This document shows, piece by piece, positions 14,401 to 22,748 of a stretch of DNA of 64,000 bases. Position 1 is the first letter of the stretch. Every line of letters begins with the position of its first letter. Below the pieces are notes generated by a model that saw nothing but the letters and a program-made list of their open reading frames with translations, made no database searches and had not been told where the DNA came from. The stretch is from Streptomyces sp. SAI-135 (GTDB taxonomy: Bacteria; Actinomycetota; Actinomycetes; Streptomycetales; Streptomycetaceae), in assembly GCF_029893805.1 (NCBI RefSeq), contig NZ_JARXYP010000002.1, positions 806,001 to 870,000 of the forward strand. The letters run 5' to 3'. A program made the translations under genes and the position numbers.

Positions 14401-16626
14401 GGCGTCGAGGCGGCCCGTACGACGACCACCGTCAAGCCGTCCGAGCTCTACGACGCGAACAAGGACTACAGCGGCTACATCGGCAGGTCCCTGTACTCGG
14501 CCGACCCGTACTTCGGCGGTGAGGTCGACGACTTCCGCGTCTACGACCGGGCCCTCACGGCCGCGGAGGTCATGGAGCTCAGCGGCAACACCGCGGGCAT
14601 CGCCAAGGCCACGCACCCGGAGCTGAAGGTCGACGCCCTCGTCGACAACGCCGACAGCAAGGTCACGCTGCCGATGAAGGAGGGCACCGATCTCACCGCG
14701 CTGGCACCGGAGTTCACCCTCGCGCACGGAGCGGCGATCAGCCCCGCCTCCGGCAGCGTGCAGGACTTCAGCAAGCCGGTGACGTACGAGGTGACCGGGT
14801 CCGACGGCAAGAAGCGCACCTGGACGGTCTCGGCGCTGATCATGAGGAGCCCGGTGCTGCCGGGGCTCAACGCCGACCCGAACATCGTGCGCTTCGGCGA
14901 CACCTTCTACCTCTATCCGACGACCGACGGCTTCGAGGGCTGGAGCGGCACGCAGTTCAAGGCGTACTCCTCCACCGACCTGGTCCACTGGAAGGACCAC
15001 GGCGTCATCCTCGACCTCGGTCCGGACGTCGCGTGGGCGGACAGCCGGGCCTGGGCGCCGACGATCGCCGAGAAGGACGGGAAGTACTACTTCTACTTCT
15101 GCGCCGACGCCAACATCGGTGTCGCGGTGTCCGACTCGCCGACCGGCCCCTTCAAGGACGCGCTGGGTCAACCGCTGCTGAAGGCGGGCCAGTTCAGTGG
15201 CCAGATGATCGACCCGGCCGTGTTCACCGACGGCGACGGGCAGTCGTATCTCTACTGGGGCAACGGGCACGCCTATGTGGCGCCCCTGAACGCCGACATG
15301 ACCTCCGTCGACCTCACGAAGACGAAGGACATCACGCCCAGCGGCTACAACGAGGGCTCGTTCGTCGTCAAGCGGTCCGGCACCTACTACTTCATGTGGT
15401 CGGAGAACGACACCCGCGACGAGAACTACCGCGTCGCCTACGCCACCGGCCCGTCCCCCACCGGTCCTTGGACCAAGCGGGGCGTGATCCTGGAGAAGGA
15501 CCTCTCGCTCGGCATCAAGGGCCCCGGTCACCACTCGGTCGTCCAGGTGCCGAACACCGACGACTGGTACATCGCCTACCACCGGTTCGCCGTTCCCGGC
15601 GGTGACGGCACGCACCGCGAAACGACCGTCGACAGGCTGGAGTTCGACTCGGAAGGCCTGATCAGGAAGGTCGCGCCCACCCTGACTGGCGTCGACCCGG
15701 TGACCGTCGTGCACGCCGGTGCCGACGTCAGCGGGACGGAGGGCGACGCGATCGCGCTGCACGGCACCCTCTCGGGTGCGGGCGGCCCGACGTGGTCCGT
15801 CGAGGCGGGAGCGCCGTGTTCGTTCGCCGACCCGAACTCAGCGGCGACGACGGTCACGTGCACGGACGACGGCACCTACACGGTCACCCTCGCGGGCGGC
15901 CGCAGCAGGGACACGGCAACGGTGAAGGTGGCCAACGCGGCTCCCGCCGTCGTATCCGTCTCGGGCCCGCAGTCCCCGGTCCCGGTCGGCAGGCGCACGG
16001 TCGTCACGGCCGAGTTCACCGACCCGGGCACCGGCGACACCCACACCTGCGTGGTCGACTGGAAGGACGGGAGCGCGCCCCGGGCCGGCACGGTCACCGC
16101 TTCCGGCTGCCGGGCCGAGCACGTCTACGCACAGGCCGGGATCCGGCGTCCGGTGATCACCGTCACCGACGACGACGGCGCCTCCGACAGCAGGACGCTT
16201 CCCGAGCTGATCGTCTACGACCGCTCGGCCGGTCCCGCGCTCGGTGCCGGCGTCCTCGCCTCCCCCGCCGGCGCCTACCCCGCCAAGCCGGACCTGGTCG
16301 GCAAGGCCGCCTTCTCCTTCGCCGCGGTCTATCTGCCCGGAGCGGTCGCACCTGCCGGCGAGGCCTCCTTCGACTTCGGTCCGGCCAGGCTGAAGTTCCG
16401 TTCCACCGGCTCCGACTGGCTCGTGGTCACCGGCTCGCAGGCCGTGTACCAGGGCTCCGGCACGGTCGACGGCAGGAGCGGATTCGGTTTCCGCGTCACC
16501 GCCACCGAGGATCCGGACACCTTCCGCCTGCGGATCTGGAAGAAGTCCGGCGGCGAGGTCGTCTACGACAACACCACCGGCTCGAAGATCACCGGGTTCA
16601 TCGCCCTCGGCGGCAGCCGGCGTTAG
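11425..16626 (+). CDS. Secreted modular double-GH43 protein with two LamG domains
   Basis: 1,733 residues, secreted (signal about 1-39, cut near ARAA). Order: LamG/ConA-like domain 1 (about 45-255, ending FRVYDRALAASEVEQLS); two atrophied Ig-like units (about 260-435, VTWSSADQHVIDDDG type); GH43-like propeller 1 (about 445-750) with LRDPFII (Asp497); a Big_4-type Ig domain (about 770-830); LamG 2 (about 835-1055, ending FRVYDRALTAAEVMELS); a small cell-surface-type domain; GH43 propeller 2 (about 1140-1420) with NADPNIV (Asp1151), IDPAVF (Asp1263) and NEGSFVV (Glu1310), the three expected acids; then a PKD-like domain and a C-terminal beta domain. GH43 enzymes cleave arabinan or xylan side chains. 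Propeller 1 is less canonical and may be a binding or altered-specificity module. A terminator follows. Confidence 0.88.
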   Translation: MTYTARPRMRARRRAGRLAGLTAASLFLGLAAPMIPARAADTADVTEGLALWYKLDAATGSTVTDASGNGRDGTVNGTADWSDPARGLAFNGSDTYIKVPDNVMRGLDSVTVSTDVLIDPAQSTPYFLYGFGNSSGGNGNGYLFTTGNSLRTSVASGNWSTEQTTKPADGHNLARGVWKQLTYTQTGTTGVLYEDGVEVGRNTAVTLTPGAIGSGTTTANYIGRSVYSGDKLFKGRIRDFRVYDRALAASEVEQLSLPVAVQGVADDKAALSLGDTSKVTADLDLPRTGTAGGSAITWTSDNTDVVSGSGRVTRPPAGAPDGHATLTAILKKGSVTDTKSFEVTVLPDFDDETATRRAAETLGVHNLDDVRGNLTLPGSGDYGTTVTWSSADQHVIDDDGVVHRPAHGDGATTVELTATVTKGDAEATRVLTAKVPELPAEQALKGYMFSYFTGEGTADGEQLYAALSKGDDPLKWRELNDGKPLLTSTLGEKGLRDPFIIRSPEGDKFYQIATDLRIYGNGDWDASQRTGSKSIMVWESTDLVHWTNQRLVRVSPDSAGNTWAPEAFYDAKLGEYVVFWASKLYDNEAHSGDTYNRMMYATTRDFYTFSEPRVWIDRGYSVIDSTMIQHDGTYYRLSKDERNNSSSTPNSKFIFEEKSDSILDPNWTAVAEGIGKGAMSAAEGPLVFKSNTEDKWYAFLDEFGGRGYIPFETTDLASGDWSPVADYDLPARPRHGTVLPVTQAEYDRLLRAYQPDRLVESVEDISVKTRIGEAPVLPATVVATYADGVRRPVAVAWEDVPASKYAQAGTFAVTGSLPDGAAIPVRAEVTVSQEGPDVPADLLVHYGFDESGGTIALDSSGHGHHGTYAGTPAFGTGVRGGSFRMSGDATGSPYVKIPNGVLKGADSVTVSTFAKWKGGSSFQWLFGLGPDSDKYLFATPSNGGNSLYSAITKASWSAESKLTAGSQLTPGEWRHVTVTLDGATGTLVLYVDGVEAARTTTTVKPSELYDANKDYSGYIGRSLYSADPYFGGEVDDFRVYDRALTAAEVMELSGNTAGIAKATHPELKVDALVDNADSKVTLPMKEGTDLTALAPEFTLAHGAAISPASGSVQDFSKPVTYEVTGSDGKKRTWTVSALIMRSPVLPGLNADPNIVRFGDTFYLYPTTDGFEGWSGTQFKAYSSTDLVHWKDHGVILDLGPDVAWADSRAWAPTIAEKDGKYYFYFCADANIGVAVSDSPTGPFKDALGQPLLKAGQFSGQMIDPAVFTDGDGQSYLYWGNGHAYVAPLNADMTSVDLTKTKDITPSGYNEGSFVVKRSGTYYFMWSENDTRDENYRVAYATGPSPTGPWTKRGVILEKDLSLGIKGPGHHSVVQVPNTDDWYIAYHRFAVPGGDGTHRETTVDRLEFDSEGLIRKVAPTLTGVDPVTVVHAGADVSGTEGDAIALHGTLSGAGGPTWSVEAGAPCSFADPNSAATTVTCTDDGTYTVTLAGGRSRDTATVKVANAAPAVVSVSGPQSPVPVGRRTVVTAEFTDPGTGDTHTCVVDWKDGSAPRAGTVTASGCRAEHVYAQAGIRRPVITVTDDDGASDSRTLPELIVYDRSAGPALGAGVLASPAGAYPAKPDLVGKAAFSFAAVYLPGAVAPAGEASFDFGPARLKFRSTGSDWLVVTGSQAVYQGSGTVDGRSGFGFRVTATEDPDTFRLRIWKKSGGEVVYDNTTGSKITGFIALGGSRR

Positions 16627-16647
16627 TTCACCTCACCACCCCACCGG

Positions 16648-16678
16648 GCCCCGCCGACAAGCACCCTGTCGGCGGGGC
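16648..16678 (+). terminator. Terminator after the GH43 gene
   Basis: Perfect 12-bp arms GCCCCGCCGACA (16648-16659) and TGTCGGCGGGGC (16667-16678) with a 7-nt loop, 22 bp after the stop codon, followed by TTCCC. Confidence 0.8.
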
Positions 16679-16777
16679 TTCCCGCGTGCGCCGGTTCAGG
16701 GACATGACCCGGCAATCCCTGCGCAGCCTCTTTCGCGCGCAACGACGGCATGGCATTCTCACCGCTCAACGCTCTTC

Positions 16778-16800
16778 TGAACGACGTTCACATACATGTA
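16778..16800. promoter_or_regulatory. LacI/GntR-like operator upstream of the lyase operon
   Basis: TGAAC-GAC-GTTCA (16778-16790) is a perfect inverted repeat with a 3-bp spacer, followed directly by the 8-bp palindrome TACATGTA (16793-16800). It lies 24-46 bp upstream of the lyase start. Similar GAAC/GTTC half-sites occur ahead of the GH53 gene at 36579. A sugar-responsive repressor is the likely reader; none is encoded nearby. Confidence 0.45.
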
Positions 16801-16823
16801 ACCCCATGGGAGGACGATCCGCC

Positions 16824-18485
16824 ATGAGGAACCCGAATGTCATGCGCATGAGCAGACGCTCCCTGCTGGGAGGCGCCGTCGCCGTCGCCGTGGGCGCCGG
16901 TCCGGCATCGGCGGTCGAGGCGGCACCGCTGTGGCGGGAGTTCAGCCGCACCCCCTTCACCCATCCGCAGATCCCGTACGTCGGCCGCGCCGGCTGCCAC
17001 GGCGGAGCGGCACACCTGCCACGCCGCCGAGTCGTCGCCGACGTACGCGACTTCGGAGCCGTGGCGGACGGGACGACCGACTCCGCCCCCGCGATCAACC
17101 GTGCCCTCGCCGCTGCCGGAAAGGCCGGCGGTGGCACGGTCACCATCCCGCCGGGCACGTTCCGCATCGACGACGTGATCCGCGTGGACCGTTCGAACGT
17201 GGTCCTCAGGGGCGCCGGCAGCGGTCGTACGACGCTGTACGCGACCAAGAACCTCACCGAGCTCATCGGGACCTACGGCTCGCGCTACGGAGGGGACAAG
17301 TCGGCCTGGTCCTGGGCCGGCGGGCTCATCTGGCTGGCGCCCCGCAGCCGCCTGGAGTCGCTCGTCGCCGCGATCAGGGCCAGGGCATGGCCGTTCGAGG
17401 GCTGGACGGGCAACCGGCGCGACGAGTGGCGCACGCTCACCGCACTCGCCCCGGCGCGGCAGGGTTCCTGGACGGTGACGGTCGCCGACTCCTCCTCGCT
17501 GCGTCGGGGCGCGCTGGTCCTCCTGCGGCTCGCGGACGACGCGGACCACACCCTCCTGGAGCACATGTGCGGCGGCGGGCCCGGCCCCGAGGCCTACGTC
17601 TGGGACGACAAGACGAAGCTGACGTCGTACGTGCCCTACGAGTGGCCCGTCCGCATCGCCCGCGTCCACGGCCGCAAGGTCACCCTGGAACGTCCCCTGC
17701 CGCTCGACCTGCGCCCGGAATGGTCCCCGCAACTGACCACCCACGTGCCCGAGTTGAGCGGCAGCGGCGTCGAAGGGCTCACCCTGGAGGCGCCCGAGGT
17801 CCCGCAGCAGCCGCATCTGCTGGACAAGGGCCACAACGGCGTCGTGCTCCAGTGCGCGTACGACTGCTGGGTGGACGACGTGACGGTCCGTCATGTCGAC
17901 AACGGGTTCGGCCTGGTGGCCGCCTCCGCCTGTACCCTGCGCCGGACCCGCGTGGCGGGCCGCGGCTCGCATCACCCCTACTTCTGTCGCGAGGGCTCGC
18001 ACGACAACCTCGTCGAGGACTTCACGATCGAGGAGCGCACCAGCCCGGCGCCCGCGGGAACCCAGCTGCACGGCATCAACGTCGAGGGGCTGTCGTCGTA
18101 CAACGTCTGGTCGCGCGGCGACATGCGGATGGGCACCTTCGACAGCCATCGCGGCCTGCCCTTCGCCGATGTCCGCACCGAGATCACCCTGAACAACAAC
18201 GGCCGCCACGGCGGCGACGCGTCCGCGGGGCCCCTCTTCGGCGCCCGGTTCACCCACTGGAACATCCGCGTCACCAACGGCCGCGCTGGCCTGGTGCGGA
18301 TCGACGGGCTGGCGCCCTGGTCCGCGACCGTCGGCATCGACGAGGTCAGGGAGTTCGACCAGATCGACGTCCCGGACTTCACGGGCGATCTGCACACACG
18401 CCTGGAGCTGTACGGCAGTCCGGGCGCGGTGCGGCCGCGGAACCTGTACGAGGCGCAGCGCCGGCTGAAGGGGGTGGACCGATGA
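16824..18485 (+). CDS. Tat-exported right-handed beta-helix protein (pectate-lyase-3 / GH28-like)
   Basis: 553 residues. The N-terminus NVMRMSRRSLLGGAVAVAVG is a twin-arginine signal. After it comes the Pectate_lyase_3 signature VVADVRDFGAVADGTTDSAP-type entry with AINRALAAAGKAGGGTVTIPPGTF, then a long series of beta-helix coils (SNVVLRGAGSGRTTLYAT, DCWVDDVTVRHVDNGFGLV, ACTLRRTRVAGRGSHHPYF). This fold acts on pectin or other uronic-acid polymers in PL and GH28 families; the exact reaction is not determinable. I chose the ATG at 16824 because GGGAGGA lies about 10 nt upstream. It overlaps the next gene by ATGA, so the two are translationally coupled. Confidence 0.82.
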   Translation: MRNPNVMRMSRRSLLGGAVAVAVGAGPASAVEAAPLWREFSRTPFTHPQIPYVGRAGCHGGAAHLPRRRVVADVRDFGAVADGTTDSAPAINRALAAAGKAGGGTVTIPPGTFRIDDVIRVDRSNVVLRGAGSGRTTLYATKNLTELIGTYGSRYGGDKSAWSWAGGLIWLAPRSRLESLVAAIRARAWPFEGWTGNRRDEWRTLTALAPARQGSWTVTVADSSSLRRGALVLLRLADDADHTLLEHMCGGGPGPEAYVWDDKTKLTSYVPYEWPVRIARVHGRKVTLERPLPLDLRPEWSPQLTTHVPELSGSGVEGLTLEAPEVPQQPHLLDKGHNGVVLQCAYDCWVDDVTVRHVDNGFGLVAASACTLRRTRVAGRGSHHPYFCREGSHDNLVEDFTIEERTSPAPAGTQLHGINVEGLSSYNVWSRGDMRMGTFDSHRGLPFADVRTEITLNNNGRHGGDASAGPLFGARFTHWNIRVTNGRAGLVRIDGLAPWSATVGIDEVREFDQIDVPDFTGDLHTRLELYGSPGAVRPRNLYEAQRRLKGVDR

Positions 18486-19744
18486 GCGCGCGACACCGCT
18501 GGTGCGTGGTCGTTCTGACCGTTCTCGCCGCGTGCGCCGCAGGGCTCGGCACCCCGGCGGCGGCACGCACCGCCGCCCCGCACACCGTGGTCCTGGACGG
18601 CGTCCGTCTGCAGCAGACGAAAGCCCGGCTCGACCGTGGTGACCGGCAACTCCGCCGTACGGTCGAGGCGTTGACCGCCCGCGCCGACAAGTGGCTGGAC
18701 CAGGGGCCCTGGACCGTCGTCGACAAGCCGAGGCCGGCTCCCGGCGGCGACGTCCACGACTACCTCAGCCAGGCCCCGTACTGGTGGCCCTCCCGGACCC
18801 CCACCGCCGACAACCCGTGGGGCTGCCCGTACGTCCAGCGCGACGGCGAGCGCAACCCCGAGGTCGACAGCGGCACCGACCGGCAGGACCTGGAGAAGAC
18901 CGTCGACTCCGCCTACGACCTCTCCCTCGCCTGGTACTACACCGGGGACAAGCGGTACGCCCGCAAGGCCGGGCAGGTGTTGCGCACCTGGTTCCTCGAC
19001 CCGGCCACACGCATGAACCCCCACCTGCAGCACGCCCAGTTCATCCCCTGCAAGTACGACGGCCGGGCCATCGGCATCATCGACTTCTCCCAGTCGTACA
19101 CGAGCGTGATCGACGCGCTCGCCCTCCTGGACACCGGCGCGCCGGGCTGGAGCGGGAAGGACCGTGCCGGCATGGCCCGCTGGAACGGCGACTTCCTCGG
19201 CTGGCTCAGGGACAGCGACTTCGGCAGGCAGGAGGGCGCCGCGGCCAACAACCACGGCACCTTCTACGACCTGCTGCTCGCCTCACTCGCCTGCGCGACC
19301 GGCGACAGGGCCCTGGCCCGGCGGACGGTCCTGGACGCCCGGGCCAAGCGCGTCGCGCCGCAGATCGCGGCCGACGGCAGCCAGCCCCAGGAGCTGACCC
19401 GCACCCGGAGCTGGCACTACTCGACCTTCGACCTGGTCGCCTACACCAGGCTCGCCGCCGTCGGGCGACACGTCGGCGTCGATCTGTGGGCCTGGCAGGG
19501 TCCGGAGGGGCAGAGCCTGTTCAAGGCGGTGGACTACCTGTTGCCCGCCGCGACCGGTGCCGCCGCCTGGCCCCATCCGGAGCTGGAGTTCCACCGGTAC
19601 GCGGCGACCGACGTCGTGCACGCGGCGGCGGACGCGGGTGACGCGCGGGCGCGGGAGGCTGTTCCGGCGCTGGAGGCGCCGCCGGGCGGCGACCTGTGGG
19701 CACTGCGTCCGGCGGCGGAACAGCTGGACTCCATCGCAGGGTGA
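18482..19744 (+). CDS. Secreted alginate-lyase-family protein
   Basis: 420 residues with a Sec signal (VVVLTVLAACAAGLGTPAAA). The body is an alpha/alpha-barrel of the Alginate_lyase (PF05426-type) family: YLSQAPYWWPSRTPTADNPW, LEKTVDSAYDLSLAWYYTGD, IIDFSQSYTSVIDALALL, the conserved EGAAANNHGTFYDLLLASLA (Asn-Asn-His motif used in PL5/PL38-type catalysis), and ELTRTRSWHYSTFDL. These enzymes cleave uronate or glucuronate linkages by beta-elimination. Its start is the ATGA overlap with the beta-helix gene. With the GH43 protein and the GH88 remnant it forms a uronate/pectin-directed island. Confidence 0.85.
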   Translation: MSARHRWCVVVLTVLAACAAGLGTPAAARTAAPHTVVLDGVRLQQTKARLDRGDRQLRRTVEALTARADKWLDQGPWTVVDKPRPAPGGDVHDYLSQAPYWWPSRTPTADNPWGCPYVQRDGERNPEVDSGTDRQDLEKTVDSAYDLSLAWYYTGDKRYARKAGQVLRTWFLDPATRMNPHLQHAQFIPCKYDGRAIGIIDFSQSYTSVIDALALLDTGAPGWSGKDRAGMARWNGDFLGWLRDSDFGRQEGAAANNHGTFYDLLLASLACATGDRALARRTVLDARAKRVAPQIAADGSQPQELTRTRSWHYSTFDLVAYTRLAAVGRHVGVDLWAWQGPEGQSLFKAVDYLLPAATGAAAWPHPELEFHRYAATDVVHAAADAGDARAREAVPALEAPPGGDLWALRPAAEQLDSIAG

Positions 19745-19753
19745 AGGCCGCCG

Positions 19754-20377
19754 TCAGGGCGTCGTGGACAGGTCGATCGCCCGGTCGCGTCCTGCGGCCG
19801 CAGCACCCGCAGGATGCTGCGAGATCTCGATGCCGTTCTCTGCGGGGTGGTTGCGGGTGCAGCGCGCGACGACCGCCTCCGCGCGGGCCGAGTTCCTCGC
19901 CGGGCAGGTCTCCGACAGTGCGGTGAGCAGCCGCAACGCCACGTCCCGGCATCCGGTCCGGCCGGTGGCCGCGGCCAGGTCGAGCAGACCGCAGGCCATG
20001 ATCGCGCCGGCCGACGCGTCCTTGATGTCGTACGCCTGCTGCGGCGCCCGGTGGTCCCACACCGGGACGTGGTCCGGGCCGAGCGCCCGCACCGCGAAGT
20101 CGGCGAGCGCGCGGGCGAAGGCCAGCAGGTCGAGATTGGTCATCGTGTCGATGATGACCCGGCCCGCGTTCTTCGGGTCGGTCAGGACGCCCCAGGCCAG
20201 GGTGAACCGCCCGCGCGGGTTGTAGCGCCGGATGAGGAAGCCGGCCGCCTCCACGGCACCCGTCCGCGAGGTGTCGTCGCCGGTCAGCCGCCAGGCGGTG
20301 ACCCAGGAAGGGTAGAAGAGGCAACCGAGGTCGTGGGTGCCGGTGTCGAACCGGCGGGGCGCCAGGGAAACAGTCAT
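19754..20377 (-). pseudogene. Decayed GH88 unsaturated glucuronyl hydrolase
   Basis: A 207-codon frame whose blocks match GH88 but with pieces missing. THDLGCLFYPSWVTAWRLTGD and GRVIIDTMTNLDLL, which carry the two aspartates conserved in GH88, are intact. The text then jumps to VPVWDHRAPQQAYDIKDASAGAIMACGLLDLA, skipping roughly 80 residues that normally hold substrate-contacting aromatics. The N-terminal ~80 residues are absent, and after NHPAENGIEIS the family's final strand is replaced by unrelated sequence. GH88 enzymes are about 370-400 residues. The start codon keeps a perfect GGAGGT site. Family role would be hydrolysis of unsaturated uronyl oligosaccharides released by the adjacent lyases. 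A functional shortened protein cannot be excluded. Confidence 0.7.
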
Positions 20378-20464
20378 GCTCGCACCTCCGACTCGATCAC
20401 CGGGCAAGGGAGTTGATCGAGCGTGGCACAGCAAGGGCGAGGTCTCAGTGGCTCGTGCGCACGG

Positions 20465-21277
20465 TCACTCGCTCTTGCGGCCGACTCCCGCGTACACCCA
20501 GTACTCGGAGGGGTTCTCCGGGATGTCCTCACCCGCGTCCGGGCGCCACAACGGGACGTGGACCAGGCCGGGTTCGGCCAGGTCGAACCCGGTGAAGAGG
20601 TCCCGGATCTCGTCGTGGGAGCGGACCGTGACGGGTGAGGTGGCCCGGGACCGGTACAGCTGGGTCACCGCGGCGGCCGTGTCGGGGCGGTCCTGGTCGG
20701 TGGCGTGGGACAGGGCCAGCCAGCTGCCCCCGGGCAGGGCGTCCCGGAAGGCGGCGACGATGCCGGCCGGGTTCTCCTCGGGCGCGACGAAGTGCAGGAT
20801 CGCGACCATCAGCACGGCGACCGGCTGGTCGAAGTCGATGAGCTTGCGCACCTGCGGAGAGGACAGGACGTCGTCCGGTCGGCGGATGTCGGCGTCGACG
20901 ATGTCGGCGCGCGGGTTGTCGGCGAGCAGGGTGGTGCTGTGGGCGACGGCCACCGGGTCCCTGTCGACGTAGACCACCCGGGCCCGCGAGTCCGCCGCCT
21001 GGGCCACCTCGTGGACGTTGCCCTGCGTGGGGATGCCCGAGCCCAGGTCGATGAACTGGCGCACACCGGTCTCGGCCAGGAACCGCACGGCCCGGCCGAG
21101 GAAGGCGCGGTTGGCCCGGGCCAGCGCCCGCACCTGGGGGTCGATGGCGGTGACGGCCGCGACCGCCTCCCGGTCGATGGCGAAGTTGTGCTCCCCGCCC
21201 AGCAAGGCGTCGTACATCCGGGCTACGCTCGCCTTGTCCGGATCCGTCCCTGGCGGCAGAGCATCCGAGTCGGTCAC
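20465..21277 (-). CDS. DUF574 SAM-dependent methyltransferase-like protein
   Basis: 270 residues of the actinobacterial DUF574 (PF04672) family: DPDKASVARMYDALLGGEHNFAIDRE-type N-terminus, SAM-binding motif QFIDLGSGIPTQGNVHEVA, acidic loop VVYVDRDPVAVAH, and AVLMVAILHFVAPEENPAGIV. Substrates of this very expanded family are unknown. I chose the GTG at 21277 (VTDSDALPP) because GGAAGGA sits 7 nt upstream; GTG/TTG codons further out lack a site. A second member of the family occurs at 24651. Confidence 0.85.
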   Translation of the reverse strand: MTDSDALPPGTDPDKASVARMYDALLGGEHNFAIDREAVAAVTAIDPQVRALARANRAFLGRAVRFLAETGVRQFIDLGSGIPTQGNVHEVAQAADSRARVVYVDRDPVAVAHSTTLLADNPRADIVDADIRRPDDVLSSPQVRKLIDFDQPVAVLMVAILHFVAPEENPAGIVAAFRDALPGGSWLALSHATDQDRPDTAAAVTQLYRSRATSPVTVRSHDEIRDLFTGFDLAEPGLVHVPLWRPDAGEDIPENPSEYWVYAGVGRKSE

Positions 21278-21346
21278 CAGAACGTCCTTCCGCACCAAGC
21301 TACTTGACGCCCCATCATATAGTTGCCCTGCGACGTCCGGCGATCA

Positions 21347-22747
21347 ATGGCCCCGCCGGACGCCCGGACCCCCACCCGGAAAGGCCCCAGGACCCTGCGG
21401 AACGAACCGCACAGCCGCTCCGACGACACCCCCACCGCCAAGCCCCAGCCCCGCCGTTCGGCGTTCTCCCCCGCGGCCGACGTCATCGGCTCGGAGCTCG
21501 ACCTGGGGTTGACGGGCAGCCATGTCGTGCACGCGCTGACGCCCGGCTTCTGCGACGCCGCGTCCCTGTACCTGCTGGAGCGGTGGCGGCGCGAGGAGAT
21601 CACGTACGCCGGCGCCGACCCCGCCCAGATCGAGGCGCGCCGACTGGCCCTGCGCGTGGGCACGGACGCGCCCGAGTCCTGGGAACGCATCCTGCCGGTC
21701 GGCGAGGTGCTCGTCTTCCCCCGCGCGACCCCGTACGCCCGCGCGCTGACCGACGGGCACGCGCAACTGCTCGACTCGGTCGACGACCACACGGCCGAGC
21801 GGCTCGCCGCCTCCGCCGGTGAGGACGCACGCATCGGCGAACTCCTCAAGACGCGCTCCTTCCTCGTGGTGCCGCTCCGGCTGCGGGGCGGGGCGATCGG
21901 CTTCGTGGCCTGCTCCCGCGGACCGGACCGGGGGCCGTTCCTGACCGCCGAGATCGCCGCCGTGGAGTCGCTGGCCGCGCGGGCCGCCGTCGCCCTGGAC
22001 AACGCGCGCCGCTACGAGCACGAGCGCCGCACCGCCCTTGCCATCCGGGGCAGCCTGCTGCCCGGGACGATCCAGGAGGTCGAGGGGTGCCGCATCGCCC
22101 ACGGCTCGCTGCCCGCCGGACAGGGTTCGATCATCGGCGGCGACTGGTTCGACGTGCTGAGGAGGCCGGGCGACCGGGTCAGTCTGATCGTCGGGGACGC
22201 CATGGGCCACGGCCCGGAGTCCGCGGTGGCGATGATCCAACTGCGCACCGCCGTACGCACCCTGGCCGGTATGGACATCCCCGCAGCCGATCTCGTACGC
22301 CGGCTCGACGCGCTGGCCAGCGACACCCCTGGCGCCTCCTTCGCGACCTGCATCTACGCCGAGTGGGATCCCCGGCAGGGCACCTGCACCCTCGTGGGCG
22401 CCGGTCACCCTCCCCCGCTCCTGCGCGGTCCGGACGGGCGCACCGCTCCGGTCGCGCTGGCCGGCGCGGGCCTGCCGCTCGGCCTCGCCGCGGGCACCTA
22501 CGAGCCGACCGTGCTGAGCATCGAGGATCCGGCCCTGCTCGTGCTCTACAGCGACGGCCTGGTCGAGTCCCGGGACGCCGACATAGACCAGGAGATCGCC
22601 CGTCTGGCCCGGGCACTCGACGCGGCGGCCGTCGACCACGACCCGCTCCCCTCCCTGTGCCGACGGCTGCTGCACGCCCCCTCCGATCCGGCCGGGGCCG
22701 ACGACCGGACCCTGCTGCTCGCCGAACTCCAGCCCGTCAAGCGTTAG
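21347..22747 (+). CDS. GAF-domain PP2C (SpoIIE-type) phosphatase
   Basis: 466 residues. An N-terminal disordered stretch leads to a GAF-like sensor at about 40-210 (SFLVVPLRLRGGAIGFVACSR, then AVESLAARAAVALDNARRYEHE). A SpoIIE PP2C domain follows with GGDWFDVLRRPGDRVSLIVGDAMGHG split by a turn, FATCIYAEWDP, LVGAGHPPPLL and LLVLYSDGLVESR, i.e. the metal-binding aspartates are intact. This is the common streptomycete RsbU-like layout acting on anti-sigma-factor antagonists. The start is uncertain since the ATG at 21347 has only a weak upstream purine run. It runs convergently into the anti-sigma-type ATPase gene with 1 bp between the stops. Confidence 0.83.
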   Translation: MAPPDARTPTRKGPRTLRNEPHSRSDDTPTAKPQPRRSAFSPAADVIGSELDLGLTGSHVVHALTPGFCDAASLYLLERWRREEITYAGADPAQIEARRLALRVGTDAPESWERILPVGEVLVFPRATPYARALTDGHAQLLDSVDDHTAERLAASAGEDARIGELLKTRSFLVVPLRLRGGAIGFVACSRGPDRGPFLTAEIAAVESLAARAAVALDNARRYEHERRTALAIRGSLLPGTIQEVEGCRIAHGSLPAGQGSIIGGDWFDVLRRPGDRVSLIVGDAMGHGPESAVAMIQLRTAVRTLAGMDIPAADLVRRLDALASDTPGASFATCIYAEWDPRQGTCTLVGAGHPPPLLRGPDGRTAPVALAGAGLPLGLAAGTYEPTVLSIEDPALLVLYSDGLVESRDADIDQEIARLARALDAAAVDHDPLPSLCRRLLHAPSDPAGADDRTLLLAELQPVKR

Positions 22748-22748
22748 T

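Noticed and set aside
11497..15762. A 1,421-codon open frame antisense to the GH43 gene
   Set aside because: Composition is driven by the third-codon GC of the sense gene; the translation has no motifs, ribosome site or domain, while the sense strand encodes complete families.
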